Shown: in pieces, positions 6,416-7,948 of the stretch | How the letters are laid out: every line of letters starts with the position of its first letter | Numbering within the stretch: the stretch's first letter is position 1 | Assembly: GCA_025774735.1 (NCBI GenBank) | Contig: JALGZU010000124.1 | Span: forward strand, 1-7,948 | Source of the DNA: a candidate division LCP-89 bacterium | GTDB taxonomy: Bacteria > Electryoneota > B3-LCP | Direction of reading: 5' to 3' | DNA length: 7,948 bases | Program-made: the position numbers and the translations under genes | Notes under the pieces: model-generated | The model's input: the letters and a program-made list of their open reading frames with translations, nothing else | Told to the model about the DNA's origin: nothing | Database searches by the model: none

Positions 6416-7156
6416 TTACTTGAGTTTCAACGATTTGATCGTACGCACGGCTTCCCCGTTGTCCACCGTGATGATGTAGAGCGCCCCCGGCAGGTCGAGA
6501 CCCTGGTCGTTCTTCCCGTTCCAGTTGAACGTATGCGTCCCGGGAACCTGTGCCCCTTCGAAGAGGGTCCGCACCTTCTGACCCAGCGGGTTGTACACCG
6601 CAATGGTGATCTCCTCGGCTTGGCCGCTCGTGTAACTGAACGACGTCCCCGGATTGAACGGATTCGGAAACGCCGGAGTAAGGCTGAAATCTCCCGGCGT
6701 CAGAGCGGTTGTCTCCACCTCGACTCCCAGAGGTGTCTGGTACACCGTGAACAGTACCGACTGCGGATTGCCCGGATTGAATGCGGAGTCGAGGGTGACC
6801 AGCATGGTGGCCGGATCCGGATTCGCTTCGGGGATCACTTTGATGTCCACGTAATCCACGGCGGCCGAATCGAGGTAAGCCTCCATTTCGAGGGTATAGG
6901 GCAAATAGCATCCCTGTCCGAAACAGGGTTGAAAATACCAGTCTCCGAAACCTGTGGTGTCTATGGTCATGGTGAGAACCAGCAGGGATTGCGTGAGATT
7001 GGTGACGGTCGCCATCAGGTCGAGAGTATCACCTATCGTGCCTTGCAGCAGGGAATCCTCGCAGACCATGGTGAAATCCTGAGCCCCGGCCGTCGGTGCG
7101 CTGATGACTGTTCCCAGCGCTATTAAAATGATGATCTTCAGGGCGTTTCTTGACAT
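6416..7156 (-). CDS. Secreted protein with Ig-like domain and C-terminal FlgD/T9SS-type sorting domain
   Basis: This 246-residue protein has a signal peptide (residues 1-25, hydrophobic core IIILIALG, likely cut after AGA). Residues about 27-140 form a beta-rich domain resembling small Ig-like domains found beside redoxins in this group of phyla. It contains a C-x4-C pair, CFGQGC (C78, C83), and one further cysteine, C32. Residues about 157-246 are a FlgD-like/type IX sorting domain: FPNPFNPGTSFSY, then IAVYNPLGQKVRTL, a WNGKNDQG turn and a basic end in KSLKLK. Such domains are recognised by the type IX secretion system in Bacteroidetes; in other candidate phyla the same domain is common, but its route is less certain. 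AGAGG lies 7 bases before the ATG. The gene lies between the two redoxin genes, which suggests its cysteines are their substrate. Confidence 0.85.
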   Translation of the reverse strand: MSRNALKIIILIALGTVISAPTAGAQDFTMVCEDSLLQGTIGDTLDLMATVTNLTQSLLVLTMTIDTTGFGDWYFQPCFGQGCYLPYTLEMEAYLDSAAVDYVDIKVIPEANPDPATMLVTLDSAFNPGNPQSVLFTVYQTPLGVEVETTALTPGDFSLTPAFPNPFNPGTSFSYTSGQAEEITIAVYNPLGQKVRTLFEGAQVPGTHTFNWNGKNDQGLDLPGALYIITVDNGEAVRTIKSLKLK

Positions 7157-7205
7157 GATAAAACCTCTCTATCTGTAGTGTTTCTTAATTCGCAAAGGAG
7201 CTAGT

Positions 7206-7230
7206 TGATGGGAGGCTTATTGTCCCATCA
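7206..7230. repeat. Hairpin over the stop codon of the PEGA-redoxin gene
   Basis: TGATGGGA (7206-7213) and TCCCATCA (7223-7230) form a perfect 8-bp stem around a 9-base loop. On the minus strand the TAA stop codon (7219-7217) falls in the loop. No T-tract follows, so this is not a classical terminator. It could be a weak attenuator, a stabiliser of the mRNA 3' end, or chance. Confidence 0.45.
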
Positions 7231-7948
7231 GTCCCTCGATGATCCCGGCCAGCTCCTCGTATGTTGTACTCCCTAAACGCTCCACGATCTCCCCGCCGGG
7301 CCCGATGATAAAATTCGTCGGCCAGATATCGACACCATAGGTGAGATAGGTGTCCCCGCCGTAATCCAGCAGAAGTTGGAAACTGAGGCCGAGCCCGGAG
7401 CGGACCTGTTGCACGGTTTCGAGATCGTCGGTGACCATCGGATTCAGTGCCAGAATGCGGAGCCCATCCGGTGAATAATCCTGATAAATCTGTTCGATCT
7501 CCGGGAACTCTTCCATGCAGGGCTGGCACGTGCTGAACCAGTAGTTCACCAGCACGATGTGACCCCGGTGATTGTGCAGGCTGATCATGTCGCTGAAATC
7601 GTTCTCCAGCGTGAAGTCGAATCCCAGGTCGCCCACCTGGTTACCCTCTTGCCCCACCTCGAGTGAAAGCGTAACATCAACGGTGTCGTCCGGCATCGCC
7701 ATGACATTGATCAGTTGGGGATAAAGGGTCTTGTAGCCCTGCCGGTAGGCCGATACGTGGCGCGGGCCCGTATCCACCTGGATATAGATCGGTTCGTTGG
7801 CCGTGGCCGTCGTGTCGCTTACCATCTCGTCGATGATGATGTGGGCTTCAGACACGTTCGTCGTCACGGCGAGCCAACCCTCGGTGCATTGACATAAGTC
7901 AAAAATAGGTGAAGTTACCTCATCCTCAATGACCATCACCTCCAGTTC
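7217..7948 (-). CDS. PEGA domain - thioredoxin (TlpA/redoxin) fusion, 5' end cut off by the window edge
   Basis: The frame runs from the stop at 7217 to the right edge, giving 243 residues. A GTG (7939) and ATG (7936) exist near the edge, but neither is followed by a signal peptide and the frame stays open beyond them, so the true start is probably outside. Numbering from the edge, residues about 24-97 look like a PEGA-type beta domain (GWLAVTTNVSEAHIIIDE, then a segment ending in VTLSLEVG). Residues about 104-243 are a TlpA/redoxin domain: GFDFTLEND, active site WFSTCQPCMEEFPE with C141 and C144, cis-Pro P210 in IWPTNFIIG and GGEIVERLG. Two more cysteines form CQC (19 and 21) just before the PEGA domain. 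PEGA domains are commonly surface or peptidoglycan associated. The protein is probably envelope-located and is the first visible gene of the run. Confidence 0.85.
   Translation of the reverse strand, partial: ELEVMVIEDEVTSPIFDLCQCTEGWLAVTTNVSEAHIIIDEMVSDTTATANEPIYIQVDTGPRHVSAYRQGYKTLYPQLINVMAMPDDTVDVTLSLEVGQEGNQVGDLGFDFTLENDFSDMISLHNHRGHIVLVNYWFSTCQPCMEEFPEIEQIYQDYSPDGLRILALNPMVTDDLETVQQVRSGLGLSFQLLLDYGGDTYLTYGVDIWPTNFIIGPGGEIVERLGSTTYEELAGIIEGLMGQ

Noticed and set aside
6246..7126. Long frames of 221 and 238 codons (6246-6911 minus, 6410-7126 plus) overlapping the sorting-domain gene
   Set aside because: They are shadows: the 246-residue frame has a signal peptide and the FPNPFNP sorting domain, while these have low-quality, Arg- or Gly-rich sequence without domains.

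Overview
The window looks like a chromosomal piece from a Gram-negative bacterium of the FCB (Fibrobacteres-Chlorobi-Bacteroidetes) superphylum, or one of the candidate phyla close to it (KSB1, Zixibacteria, Marinimicrobia or similar). The main clues are a secreted protein ending in a type IX secretion/FlgD-like C-terminal domain with the motif FPNPFNP, and an outer-membrane barrel of the DUF6029 type. The phylum is inferred; there is no rRNA or other marker. I see no mobile element, tRNA, CRISPR array or phage gene.

Layout. (1) Bases 1-1418, minus strand: a truncated DUF438/hemerythrin-type protein lies downstream of a complete bacterial ferritin, with an intrinsic terminator between them. 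(2) 1419-1733: non-coding. (3) 1734-2636, minus strand: a stand-alone PAPS-dependent sulfotransferase. A good promoter lies inside the upstream extension of its reading frame and fixes the short start. (4) 2637-3018: divergent intergenic region with a promoter candidate on each strand. (5) 3019-4251, plus strand: a protein shaped like a hybrid histidine kinase (HisKA, HATPase and receiver) that has lost the phospho-accepting His, the ATP-binding G boxes and two receiver signature residues. (6) 4296-4325: a strong hairpin between convergent genes. (7) 4354-7948, minus strand: a four-gene run transcribed right to left. It encodes a PEGA-thioredoxin fusion cut by the window edge, a secreted protein with a C-terminal sorting domain, a TlpA-type thioredoxin and a DUF6029-type outer-membrane barrel that overlaps the previous gene by 8 bases.

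How it may work. The right half reads as an envelope thiol-redox module. Two exported thioredoxin-fold proteins (CQPC and CTPC active sites) are encoded with a secreted protein and a barrel, and each of the last two carries a close cysteine pair with the same C-x4-C spacing (CFGQGC and CTSGVC). In the barrel these are the only cysteines after the signal peptide. The left end concerns iron: storage by ferritin and a diiron hemerythrin-type domain. The degenerate kinase in the middle is the strongest candidate for an undescribed activity, because it keeps the architecture of a hybrid kinase without the chemistry.
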